NCBI RefSeq assembly: GCF_018397995.1
Contig: NZ_BBQH01000051.1
Location: forward strand, 1-43,263
DNA: 43,263 nucleotides
Direction: 5' to 3'
From: Rhizomonospora bruguierae
GTDB lineage: Bacteria; Actinomycetota; Actinomycetes; Mycobacteriales; Micromonosporaceae
In this document: positions 9,945 through 18,900 of the stretch, one piece after another
Numbering within the stretch: the first letter of the stretch is position 1
Layout: the number at the start of each line of letters is the position of its first letter
Position numbers and translations under genes: made by a program
Notes under the pieces: generated by a model
The model's database searches: none
Seen by the model: only the letters and a program-made list of their open reading frames with translations
Told to the model about the DNA's origin: nothing

Positions 9945-12676
9945 GAACCCTCCGCGGAGACCTGCCCGTCGGCCGCGCGGAGCAGCGCCTCCAGGTAGGC
10001 GCAGCCCCACACCCCCCAACGGATGTGTGTACGTTCGATCAACTCATCCCACAGACCCTCGTCGTACAGCGCTGCGGTGATCGCGTCGTCGCCGTCGACC
10101 AACTGCTTGCTCGTGTGCGGGAAGCCGTGCCGCCCGTAGCCGTGGCTGGTGCCGATCAGCCTGGCCACCATGTCCCGGCGCGCCTCCTCCAGGGTGGACA
10201 GTGCCGGCCAGGCACGGACGACGGAGAGCTGCTCGTGCCGCCATCGGGTCGGCAGACCCGAAGCGCCGCGCAGGCGCCGGATCGTTCGCACGTCCCGCAT
10301 CCCGCTCTTGGCCAGCAGCTCGCCGCCGGTGGGGTCGGTACGCAGTGAACGTTGGAAGCGGTCGTCCGCCTTGCCGTCGTCGTGGTGGAGCCCCGCGAGT
10401 CGGAGCGTCTCCACAAGCCCGGCGTCGAGGCCGAGTCGGGTGGCGACGGCCTCGGCCCGCTCCGCCACGGCTTCGGCATGCCGGCTGAGGGCGACGCGCC
10501 TGCGGCGCGGGGTCCACGTCTGCCGCAGCTGCTCGTCGGTGGTCGCCTTGCGCAGGTCTACCACGATCAGCCGGACCAGTGCCGGATCGTCGTCGAGCTC
10601 CCCCCGGTGCAGCGTCACCTCGGCCTCGGCCGGCTCGCCTTCCGGCCGGTCGAGCAGGCCGGCCGCCGCCACCACCATCGGTCGCGGCGTCAGTTCTTCG
10701 CGGTGTACGCGGAGCAGCCGGGCGATCTCCAGCGGGTCGGGCTCAGCCGGGTCGTCGGTGGCGTCTGCGACGGCGTCGAGGAACCGGCGGTGCGCGGCGG
10801 TGTCGTCCTCGATCCGCAGCACGACCTCGCCCGGCCCCGGTTCGTCGAGCGCGTCGAGCACGTCGACGACGCGGTCCTTGCCGTCCGGGTCGACGACTTT
10901 GGCGGTGAACAGCTCGGTGGTGTCGTCGATGACGAGCTGGTCGCCGGGCCGGAGCCGGTCCTCGTCGGCCAGCGGGCGCGGTGCGTCGTCGCCGGGCCGG
11001 ACCAGCACCGAGCCCGGCTTCAGACGCGCCCGGATCGCCGCCGCCTGCCGGATCGAGACCGGAAACACCTCGTACTCCCGCGGCGGCAGCGCCTCGATGA
11101 GCCGTACGGCGTCGGATTCCTCGGCCGGCAACGCGCGCCGGACGACGAGCCCGAATTCGTGGTCGGGCTCGTCGAGGTTGTCGGAGAGCCACAGGTCGAG
11201 GTCGTCCTGGGGCGCGGCCAGGTCGTCGCTGGTCCGGGCGAGGTGCCACACCTGGGCCAGTTCCAGGCGTTGGAGCAGGTCCCGGTTCAGCTCCGGTACC
11301 GGCGGTCGAGGCTTGCGCAGTGCCCACGGAGCCAGGCCGGCCGGATCGGACTGCCGGTCTGCCAGCCAGGCATGGGCCGCCGCCAGGTCTTCGCGCCGGT
11401 ACGGTCCGGACTGGGCCCCCGCGGGCAGGTCGGCCGCCGGCACCACCACGGAGATGGCCGTCTTCCGCAGCCCGAGCCGGTTGACCCGGCCGGCCCGCTG
11501 GGCGATGGCCCCGCCGGGCGCCAGCTCGGTCACCGCGGCCGCCAGGTCGAGATCGACTCCGACCTCCAGGCTCTGGGTACTCACGAGAATGTCGACCCCG
11601 GCATCGCCGGCGATGCTGAGCAGCGTCGACTTCGGCGGCCGCAGCAGGGCGACGTCGTACGGCCGCAGCCGCCCGCAGACCAGCTTGGTCTCCATGCCGC
11701 GCGCTCGCAGTTCCTCGGCGACGGCGGCGGCGACCGCAACCGTGTTGACGAAGCAGCCGACCGTCGGACCGTACTCCTGACGCAGCCTCATCGCCTCGTC
11801 CGCCAGCGCCGTGATGCCCGCCTTCCGGGCCGGCCCGCTGAGCGGGATCGGCCAGGACGCGAGCGGCAGCAGGGTGACCGGCTTGGGTGCGGTGAGCCGT
11901 TGTCGCAACGGCTCGTCCACGTCCAGGTCGTCCGGTTCGACGCCGACCGCCACGCCGGCATCCGCGCGGGGCGTGGCGGTGGTCTCGACGACCTGGAGGA
12001 CCGGTACGCCGAGCCGCTCCTCCGCGATGGCGGCCAACTCGGTGACCCGGCCGGCCGTGGTCACGAGCTGCTGGGACAGGTGCGCCTCGTCAACGACGGC
12101 GACGGTGTCGTATGCGAGCAGGCCGGCCTCGCGGGGCCACGCCTGCGCCCGCGACCCGTAGCCGGACAGCAGCAGCCGCGAGCCCCACATGTCGGGCGTG
12201 GCGCAGAGCACGGCGCAGCCGACCGGATCGTCCAGCCACTCCCGGTCCGGCGGCGCGCCACCCCGTAGCAACGCCGTCCACAGCGGCGGCTCGGGCGGGC
12301 TCTTCCGCCGAATGCGCAGCGAGTCGAGCGCGTCGGCCACCCGGGCGAGGACCGTCTTGCCGCCGCGGGCATCCGCCAGACCCTCCGCGATGGACTTCGC
12401 GTGCTCGTGCTGGTCGTCGACGAGGGCACGGCGGTCGACGACGAGCGCCAGCCGGCGCGGCACCCGGACCGGGTGGCCGGCTGCCATCAGCGCCACCGCG
12501 AACACGTGCACATCGATGACGCTCGTCTTGCCGGCCCCGGTGGGAGCGACGAGTTGGTCCGGCCACCGCCCGGTGTGGAGGATGTGGTCGAGCAGCCGCT
12601 CCTGCCAACGGAACGGGTTGTGTCTATGGTGGACGGCGGCGAAGAAGGCCGCGAAGTCGGCGCGGTCGAGGCTCAT
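9941..12676 (-). CDS. cas3: Cas3 helicase-nuclease, type I-U architecture
   Basis: This 911-residue protein has a superfamily 2 helicase first and an HD nuclease last, the reverse of most Cas3 proteins and characteristic of type I-U/I-G. Walker A is APTGAGKTS (about residues 44-52), the DEAH box is VVDEAHLSQ (about 195), and motif VI is QRAGRVNR. The HD domain near the C-terminus shows LHHDDGKADDRF (about 760), then WRHEQLSV and IGTSHGYGRHG as further metal-binding His segments. It unwinds and cuts target DNA after Cascade recruits it. The ATG at 12676 overlaps the csb2 stop as ATGA; the longer open frame upstream is csb2 read out of frame. Confidence 0.95.
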   Translation of the reverse strand: MSLDRADFAAFFAAVHHRHNPFRWQERLLDHILHTGRWPDQLVAPTGAGKTSVIDVHVFAVALMAAGHPVRVPRRLALVVDRRALVDDQHEHAKSIAEGLADARGGKTVLARVADALDSLRIRRKSPPEPPLWTALLRGGAPPDREWLDDPVGCAVLCATPDMWGSRLLLSGYGSRAQAWPREAGLLAYDTVAVVDEAHLSQQLVTTAGRVTELAAIAEERLGVPVLQVVETTATPRADAGVAVGVEPDDLDVDEPLRQRLTAPKPVTLLPLASWPIPLSGPARKAGITALADEAMRLRQEYGPTVGCFVNTVAVAAAVAEELRARGMETKLVCGRLRPYDVALLRPPKSTLLSIAGDAGVDILVSTQSLEVGVDLDLAAAVTELAPGGAIAQRAGRVNRLGLRKTAISVVVPAADLPAGAQSGPYRREDLAAAHAWLADRQSDPAGLAPWALRKPRPPVPELNRDLLQRLELAQVWHLARTSDDLAAPQDDLDLWLSDNLDEPDHEFGLVVRRALPAEESDAVRLIEALPPREYEVFPVSIRQAAAIRARLKPGSVLVRPGDDAPRPLADEDRLRPGDQLVIDDTTELFTAKVVDPDGKDRVVDVLDALDEPGPGEVVLRIEDDTAAHRRFLDAVADATDDPAEPDPLEIARLLRVHREELTPRPMVVAAAGLLDRPEGEPAEAEVTLHRGELDDDPALVRLIVVDLRKATTDEQLRQTWTPRRRRVALSRHAEAVAERAEAVATRLGLDAGLVETLRLAGLHHDDGKADDRFQRSLRTDPTGGELLAKSGMRDVRTIRRLRGASGLPTRWRHEQLSVVRAWPALSTLEEARRDMVARLIGTSHGYGRHGFPHTSKQLVDGDDAITAALYDEGLWDELIERTHIRWGVWGCAYLEALLRAADGQVSAEGS

Positions 12677-14190
12677 CGGGTCAACCTCCGGGCGATATCG
12701 GACGGCAGGTCCCTCGGCACGAGCAGGCCGCCGCCCAGGTGCCGGCTCTGCCCGATGGCGGCGATGGTCCTGGAGCCGGCCAGGTCGCCGAGGCTCAGCA
12801 CCGCCCGGTACGGCTGAATCACCGTGTCCGGGTGCACCTTGTGCACGTAGCGGCCCACGTCGCCGTCCATCACCCGTACCGCCGACTCGACCCGGACCCC
12901 ACGCCCGGACGCCGCCTCGGCCAGTGCGCGGTAGCGCGCGTCGCCCCGGCCCTGTGCGTCGAACTCGTGCCGCCAGACCAGCGCGACCGACAGGGCGGCG
13001 GCGTCGGCCAGGGACCAGCGGCCGGCACGCGGCGGCCGGCTGTCGGGCACGGCGACCGGCTCGGTCTGCCACCACCGCTCGGTACCGGCGGCCGGCTCCG
13101 GCCAGAACCCATCGGCCGGGACTTCCACCGGCGGCTCGACAGTGAACGGACCGGCCCCCACTCGGACCCGCCGCAACCGCTGCGCCGCCATCCTGATCAG
13201 GGTGAGGTCGACATCGCTCGCCTCCCGCGGCAGCAGCAGAGCCAGCGCGGTACCGCCGATGTGTGGCGCTTCGGCGCCGAGGAACTGGATCGCGCACCGG
13301 TTGCTGGGCCGCGGCACGCCCTGCTCGTACCCGCCGGTCAGGATCGCGGGCGCACCGTCGCCGATGAGTGCGATGAGCGCGCGGTGGACGGCGACCGCGT
13401 ACCGCACCCGCCACTCCCGCGGGATGGGCTGATCGACCCGGAAGAGCAGCACCGACGTCCACGGCGCTGGCGGGGGCGGTGGCTCCGGCCGGGCGTACCG
13501 TCCAATGGCGATGCCGGTCGCCACCACCGGCGGTGGCACGGTCTTCTCGCTGGACCTGTGCGCGTCTTGCTTCAGTGGCGGCGCCACCGATACCTCGCGG
13601 TGCGCCGCCTCCAGTGCGTCCACCCGACCGGCCGTGGCTACCGCGAGGTCCAGGCCGTCCCCGGTGAACAGGTCGGCCTCACGGTCGAGGCGGTGCGTCG
13701 GCTCGGCCTCGGCCACCGCGAGCCGCACCGGCGACTCACTGGTCCCCAGGTACGGCACCTCGGGACACAGCTCGGCGAGCGCGGCGGCGACCGGTTCTGG
13801 CGGGCTCTGGTCCCAGGTCCACGCGTACCGTCCGGTCACCGCGACACCACCGACGGCGGGCTTGCCGATCAGCTTCTCCGACAGCGGACTGCGGCCCTCC
13901 TTGACGACCAGACCCTCCTTCCGGTACGCCGTCGCGGCACCGCCGTTGTGCAGCGTCTCCGGCACGGTGATGCCATCCGGCGGGTGCACCTCCAGCCACC
14001 GCAACGCGTCTCGGTCCGCTTCGCAGGGCTGCAACCCATCCCCATCGGCGACCGCCCGGACGCCCTGCGCCGCCGCGCACAACAGGGCAGCGTGCAGCCG
14101 GGCCGGAGACGGCAGCGGGTCGGGCTGGCCGTCGCCCACATGTCCCTTGTAGACGCCGAGGAGGGGCTCGGCGACGATGGCGAAGCTCAC
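12673..14190 (-). CDS. csb2: Csb2, Cas5-Cas6 fusion (GSU0054 family)
   Basis: This 505-residue protein is the I-U/I-G subunit thought to combine Cas5 (capping the 5' handle) with Cas6 (cutting the precursor crRNA in the repeat). The N-terminus, SFAIVAEPLLGVYKGH, and the following PLPSPARLHAALL are typical Csb2 features. Near the C-terminus GQSRHLGGGLLVPRD matches the glycine-rich RAMP loop with an adjacent His that could be catalytic. I chose the GTG at 14190 because it overlaps the csb1 stop as GTGA and begins just at the conserved sequence; no ATG fits. The hairpin in the array repeat is the presumed cleavage substrate. Confidence 0.9.
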   Translation of the reverse strand: MSFAIVAEPLLGVYKGHVGDGQPDPLPSPARLHAALLCAAAQGVRAVADGDGLQPCEADRDALRWLEVHPPDGITVPETLHNGGAATAYRKEGLVVKEGRSPLSEKLIGKPAVGGVAVTGRYAWTWDQSPPEPVAAALAELCPEVPYLGTSESPVRLAVAEAEPTHRLDREADLFTGDGLDLAVATAGRVDALEAAHREVSVAPPLKQDAHRSSEKTVPPPVVATGIAIGRYARPEPPPPPAPWTSVLLFRVDQPIPREWRVRYAVAVHRALIALIGDGAPAILTGGYEQGVPRPSNRCAIQFLGAEAPHIGGTALALLLPREASDVDLTLIRMAAQRLRRVRVGAGPFTVEPPVEVPADGFWPEPAAGTERWWQTEPVAVPDSRPPRAGRWSLADAAALSVALVWRHEFDAQGRGDARYRALAEAASGRGVRVESAVRVMDGDVGRYVHKVHPDTVIQPYRAVLSLGDLAGSRTIAAIGQSRHLGGGLLVPRDLPSDIARRLTR

Positions 14191-15422
14191 TTGTTCTCTT
14201 CCGCTTCGACCGCGCCGGAGATGATGTCCGGGTTGCCGGTGACCCGCATCGCCAGTCCCGACCAGGTGACGTCGGCGACCTTCTCGGCGTGCGCGAGCGC
14301 CTCGCTCAGCAACAGGTCGGCCGCGTCGATGCTCAGCGGCTCGACGTCCACGAACGCGCCGCCCCGCTGGTCGAGCCGGACCTTCGGCGCCTCCGCCTCG
14401 ACGAGGTCGCAGTTGGCCCGCAGGTAGAGCTCGGCATCGGAGCGGGCGAGCGCGTTGAGCGCCAGCGCGGCCAGCAGCGCCCGGCACGCCGCGTCACCCT
14501 CGACACCGGCCCCGAACCGCATCTGGCGCAGCGTGGCGAAGGACAGCACGTGGGTACGGATGATGGTGTCGCAGGCGACGCCGGCCAGCTGATCCAGCGT
14601 CGGCGGGATACCACCGAGGCCGAGCGCGGACGCCGACTTGGCCTCACCGGACTTGATCCCATTTGCCGCCTTGACGATCTCGTCGTAGGTGGTCGGGCTC
14701 AGATCCGCCCGCTGCCGTTCGGCCGTCTCGGTCATCACCTTTTTGTTGAGGTTGATCTGCATGCCGACCGGGTCGACCCGCGCACCGCCGCGCATGCCGG
14801 GCTCGGGCTTCGCGAGTGCGCCGGTCTTGTCGCGGCTCACCGAGACGAAGCCGACGATCTCGCCGACCAGCGCGCTGCGCCAGCGGCCCTGCCGGCTGCG
14901 CCGGCTCGAATCCCAACCGCCGAACACCAGCGTGACCGGACTCGTCTCCAGCAGGGCCCGGGCGTTGGCCGGGGTCGCGTCACGGACCGCCCGGTACGCC
15001 TCCGTCTGCGTGGTCGGTTGCCCGTCGATCGTGCCGGCCCTGATGTGTCCGTCGAACACTCTGTGTGACAGCGTGATATCGAAATAGTGTTCGAGTGCGC
15101 CCTCACGCTCGTAGGTCACCTGGACGTGGGGAACCCGGGAGAGCAGCGGGTGACCGTCCTCGATAGCCTGGGCGAGCGCCTGCTCGGCCCGGTTGAGCTG
15201 GGATTGCTTCGAGTCGATCATGACGGCGTAGCGGCTCTCGTCACCGAGGAAACGCTGCTCGTAGGCGTACACACCGCCCTTCTTGTTCCGCTCGGCGAAC
15301 TTCGCCGGCGCGACCGACGCGTGCCGGCCACCCGCCGGCTCCAGCGCCGTGGTCGACGTGAGACAACTGGACCCACCGGGCGACCCGGCGACCAGCAACG
15401 TAGCAAGATCCAATGAACGCAT
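14187..15422 (-). CDS. csb1: Csb1, Cas7 backbone subunit (GSU0053 family)
   Basis: This 411-residue protein is the Cas7-type subunit that multimerises along the crRNA in the type I-U/I-G effector. It has the family pattern TSTTALEPAGGRHASVAPAKF near residues 22-42, LVFGGWDSSRRSRQGRWRS in the middle, and GFVSVSRDKTGALAKP after it. The ATG at 15422 has a Shine-Dalgarno, AAAGGAAG (15428-15435), 5 nt upstream. It is the first gene of the cas operon, so the operon promoter must lie in 15423-15603. It overlaps csb2 by 4 nt. Confidence 0.92.
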   Translation of the reverse strand: MRSLDLATLLVAGSPGGSSCLTSTTALEPAGGRHASVAPAKFAERNKKGGVYAYEQRFLGDESRYAVMIDSKQSQLNRAEQALAQAIEDGHPLLSRVPHVQVTYEREGALEHYFDITLSHRVFDGHIRAGTIDGQPTTQTEAYRAVRDATPANARALLETSPVTLVFGGWDSSRRSRQGRWRSALVGEIVGFVSVSRDKTGALAKPEPGMRGGARVDPVGMQINLNKKVMTETAERQRADLSPTTYDEIVKAANGIKSGEAKSASALGLGGIPPTLDQLAGVACDTIIRTHVLSFATLRQMRFGAGVEGDAACRALLAALALNALARSDAELYLRANCDLVEAEAPKVRLDQRGGAFVDVEPLSIDAADLLLSEALAHAEKVADVTWSGLAMRVTGNPDIISGAVEAEENK

Positions 15423-15603
15423 TCAGACTTCCTTTCATAGATGCACATCGACTATTACGTCCCGATAGGACCGTGCGTCCGGCGCGTCGAGACGGAGATG
15501 TACTTGGTAGAGACGCCAACTGCCCGATGCGCCAGATTGTACTTGGACCACAGTGTATTGTGGCGGTCGTCGCCACCGGTGACCGCCACGAGGGAGGACG
15601 CCC
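15423..15603. promoter_or_regulatory. Divergent promoter region upstream of csb1 and the 68-codon ORF
   Basis: These 181 bp separate divergent starts and should hold the cas operon promoter leftward and a promoter for the small ORF rightward. TGTACTTGG occurs twice as a direct repeat (15499-15507 and 15538-15546), and CCACA/TGTGG form a short inverted repeat (15548-15563) that could be an operator. On the minus strand TAATAG near 15450 is a possible -10 for csb1, but no good -35 is evident. The csb1 ribosome site at 15428-15435 lies in a stretch that resembles the CRISPR repeat. Confidence 0.45.
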
Positions 15604-15810
15604 ATGCACCGACGCACCGTGATCGCCACCTACACCCGTTCAAGCGAGACCCGAAGCTTCTACATGGAGAGCTACGACCCCACATCCGAGGCTCCTTCGC
15701 TGCCGCAGGCGCCTGCGGCAGCGAAGGAGCCTCGGATTCGCGGTGCCCGCCGATGGTTGCGTGCGTTGTTCGCGCTGGCGTTGGACGCGGTCCGGGAACT
15801 CTTCAGGTGA
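15604..15810 (+). CDS. 68-residue hypothetical protein
   Basis: I do not recognise this protein. It begins MHRRTVIATYTRSSETRSFY and ends in a helix with alternating hydrophobic and basic residues, RRWLRALFALALDAVRELFR, which could lie on a membrane or act as an amphipathic peptide. A strong GGGAGG (15592-15597) sits 6 nt before the ATG, the main reason to call it. Residues about 27-45 are encoded by a perfect 54-bp palindrome, so the message would form a very strong hairpin inside the coding region. It is divergent from csb1. The ORF may be real, or the palindrome may be the functional element and the frame incidental. Confidence 0.45.
   Translation: MHRRTVIATYTRSSETRSFYMESYDPTSEAPSLPQAPAAAKEPRIRGARRWLRALFALALDAVRELFR
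15684..15737. repeat. Perfect 54-bp palindrome, no central spacer
   Basis: The arms 15684-15710 and 15711-15737 are exact reverse complements, 27 bp each, meeting at GGC|GCC with no unpaired base. The arms begin ATCCGAGGCTCC. Symmetry ends exactly there: the next bases, C at 15683 and T at 15738, do not pair. It lies within the 68-codon ORF, and no T-run follows on either strand, so it is not a typical intrinsic terminator. Confidence 0.97.
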
Positions 15811-15992
15811 TGGGGCACGGAGCGGGCGCGACCTCCCCACCACCAGTCGACTGACCAGTGGGTTGTCGATCTTTCTGACCTCGGTCAGACTGGAGGCGCA
15901 GGCCGGGGTGCCCTTCATTGAGGCTTGGTCGTTTATGGCGTCCAACGGCCGGGTAGTCAGCCGCACCCCGTCCTGCACCTCCTCAACCGACC
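15811..15992. other. Intergenic region with hairpin and orphan CRISPR-repeat fragment
   Basis: No gene is visible in these 182 bp between the small ORF and the end of the HerA-like ATPase gene. A hairpin TCTGACC/GGTCAGA with a 2-nt loop lies at 15874-15889. The CRISPR-like fragment at 15909-15923 follows 20 nt later. A stretch beginning GTCAGCCGCACCC at 15956 is a weak candidate for a second degenerate repeat. Confidence 0.5.
15909..15923 (+). repeat. Orphan fragment of the CRISPR repeat 3' end
   Basis: TGCCCTTCATTGAGG matches TGCCTTTCATTGAGG, the last part of the repeat in its crRNA sense, at 14 of 15 positions. It lies 9.1 kb from the array and on the opposite strand. The repeat stem is not preserved upstream. 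It may be a degenerate repeat of a crRNA-like regulatory RNA, a relic of an old array, or chance. Confidence 0.45.
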
Positions 15993-18900
15993 TCATGTGG
16001 GTATCCCCGTGTCGTTCGATGCGGACGGTACCCGCCGGGCGCGGGCGATGACGTCCTCGGGCGGCAGCGGGCTCGCGGGGTGGTGGCTGAGGCACAGCGG
16101 GGTGCGGGCCTTGCGGAACGGCTGCCCCTCGACCGCCACGTAGAACTGTCCGCTGCTCAGCCGCGAGATGTCCGGCACGTCGCCGCCCTTGAAGCGGGCC
16201 ATCTCGCGGGCCGCCTCGATGTGCACCGGCGCGTTGAGGAGACCGAAGAACTGCGTCGCCGCGTTGCCCGGAATCTGGCTGTGCAACCCCTTGGGCGCCT
16301 GCGTTGCGAAGACCAGGCCCAGGCCGTACTTGCGGGCCTGGGAGGCGAGCATCAGCGTGCTGCGCGTGCAGGCGGTGACCGGGCCGGACGGCGCCAGCGT
16401 CTGCGCCTCGTCCATCACCAGCAGGCCGCCCAACGGCAGGTCGCGGGCCGGGTTGCGTTTGATCCAGGAGAAGAGGGCCAGCTGCAACTGGTTGACGAAG
16501 CCCTGCCGCTTCTCCTCGCCCGGCAGCCCGACGAAGCTGATGACGGACACGCGGGCGCGCTTGCCGGGCGCCGGTGTCAGCAGGGTGCCCGGGTCGGCCG
16601 ATTCTCCGGTACCACCGAAGAGCGGGTCGTTGATCCGGGCGGCCTCCAGGTTTTCCGCCAGGTCGGCGGCGATCGCCGCCGCACCGGCCAGCTCGCTCAC
16701 CCCGTCTGGCAGGTCCCTCAGCAGCTCGATGAGGCCAATGAGGGTGGTCGGCCCGTCATGGCGGCCGTAGTGCCGCAGCGCCTGACGCAGCACCGCCTGG
16801 CCACGCAGCGCTTTGGCCGTGTTGGCGGCCACTTGGGCGCGCGACGCCAACGCGTCGACCGCGCTGTCGACCGCCTGTGTGAACTCGTCAGGGTCGTCGC
16901 GTACGCCGCTGAAGTCGGGCAGTGGTTGGAAGGTCAGCGGCCGTCCGCCCTCCCGCCCCGGTGTCCAGACCACGACATCCGTTGAGTCGAGGTAGTCGGC
17001 TGCCGCCTGAGCGTCGGCTTCGCCCCATGCCTGTGGCTCGTCCGGCCAACCGTCACCGAGGCGGGCGAGGTCGTTGTTGGGGTCCAGGACGATCGCGGAG
17101 ATGCCCAGCAACGCGCACTCCTCGACCAGCCGGCGAATCAGGACGGTCTTGCCCGATCCCGAGCCGGCGAAGATGGCGATGTGCTTGCGTAACGCGGACA
17201 GCGCCACGTGGATGGGGTCGTCCCGGTCGAACTCGAAACCCACCCGCAGGTACACCCCGGCGGGTGCAACCGGGGCAACGGGATCGGCAGCGCCACCGAC
17301 CGGCTCCGCGGGCTTTTCGACCTGCGGCGCGGGCGGCACTCCCCCCGCCGGACCATCTGGCGCCGTTTCCAGGGCGTGAGTCTCGCCCGCGCGGGGCGGT
17401 TCCCGCCGCGCTCCCGCACCGGGCGGCGCCTCGCCGGCGGGTGGCTCGCGTCCGGCGTCGGCGAGTGCCGTCGCCAGCAGAGCCGTCCTCGACGCCGGGC
17501 GTCGGTCCGCCAGCCAGGCATGTAGGCCGTCCGGCTCCTCGGCGAGCAGCGCCCGCAGCGCGACCAGGCTGCGCAGGTCGTCGTCGCCAAGCCGCAGTGT
17601 CCGACCGCCGGCCGCGACGAACTCCTCGACCGCCTTGCGCCGCCGAGGGCTGTCCGACCACTCGTCGTTGCGCAGGACGAAAAGCCGCCGCTGAGCGACT
17701 CCGTGTGCCAGGCCGGCGGCCACGCACGCGTTGCGCAGCCGGGCCAGCTCGGCGTTGTAGTGCTGCTCCGCGATGGCCCGAAACGCCCAGTGGGCCTCAT
17801 CTCCGGTCCCCTCGTCGAGCGTCCGCCGCAACCTCGCGTGCAGCGCGGGCTTGCGGACCGGGACCGTGTCCTGGTCGAAGTCGCCGTCGGCACCCTCCCG
17901 GATCCACGCGTCCAGGGCGGACGCAAGCAGGGACGGTACCTCCGTGTCCTCGTGAGCCGGATCGAGCAACCCGGCGACCTGTGCCTGTTCTCGCAGCGCC
18001 GCGTACCGCTCGTCCAGAAGCCGGAGTGCTGAGTGGTCGGCCGGCGCTGGCGCCGGTGCCTCGGCGGCGGCAGCGAGCGTGGTCATCTCGGTGACCTCGC
18101 CGCCGAGCACGCAGGAGCGGATGTGCCGCTCGATCTTGATGAGCAGCTGTCGCGGCGTGAAGTCGACAGCGTCGACGAACGCCGCCGGGCGCACCGGCCA
18201 GGTCGGGTAGGGCGGCGCGAACCCGACCTCCTCGTAGTGCGCCGCGAGCCGGCGCTCGATCAGCGCCCGGCCGACGCCGGCGTCCGGGATCGACTCGAGG
18301 ATGGCCGTCTCGCGGAACCGGTCCTGCACGGTGTCGACCGCGTTGCTCTTGATCAATGCCCAGGACACCGGCAGCAACGCGAGAACGGTCACCGTGCGCC
18401 GGGTCATCTCGCGCAGCTCCATCAGGCCGCTGGCTACCTGGTCAAGCAGGACCGCCGCGTGCCAACCAGCCGCGTCGGCCTCGGTCGGCGTGGTGGAGAC
18501 GTGGCTCCGGTTCGCCACCTGCGCGATGAGGCCGTCGACCTGGTCCACCGCGATGACCGACGGTCCGGTGAGCGCGAGCAGCCGGGACACGTCCGAGACG
18601 ATCTCCTGCGGCAGCCGCCGGGACGGCCGGATGCCCCACGCGCCACGTTCGCCGGCCTCCGCCTCGTCCGCGGCGAGCAGGTACGACATCGCGACGTCCT
18701 GCGCCCGCTGGTCGGGGCCGGCGAGCAGGGCCAGCGCGCGGGCGGTGTCCCGGCACTCGATCCCGATCTGGCGGCTCATGCCGCCAAGGGCGGCCACGAA
18801 CGCGTCCAGCAGATCCGGTGTCATCGGGGCCCGGCCCGTGACCGCCGTCCGGGTCACCACGGGAAGGTCTAGCGCATCCGTGAGGCGTTGCAGGAACGCG

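Noticed and set aside
10149-12268. Long + strand open frames opposite cas3
   Set aside because: They have skewed Ser/Arg or Arg/Gly/Asp composition and no domain, as expected of antisense frames in high-GC DNA.
12677-13462. N-terminal extension of the Cas3 open frame
   Set aside because: It overlaps csb2 entirely and lacks domain character; the helicase domain starts soon after 12676.
1-15422. Type I-C or I-E assignment of the CRISPR locus
   Set aside because: There is no Cas8c, Cas5d or Cse gene, and the Csb1, Csb2, C-terminal HD Cas3 and Cas4-Cas1 fusion are specific to type I-U/I-G.
15640-16095. Minus-strand 151-codon open frame across the palindrome
   Set aside because: It overlaps the ATPase gene out of frame and has no ribosome site or recognisable sequence.
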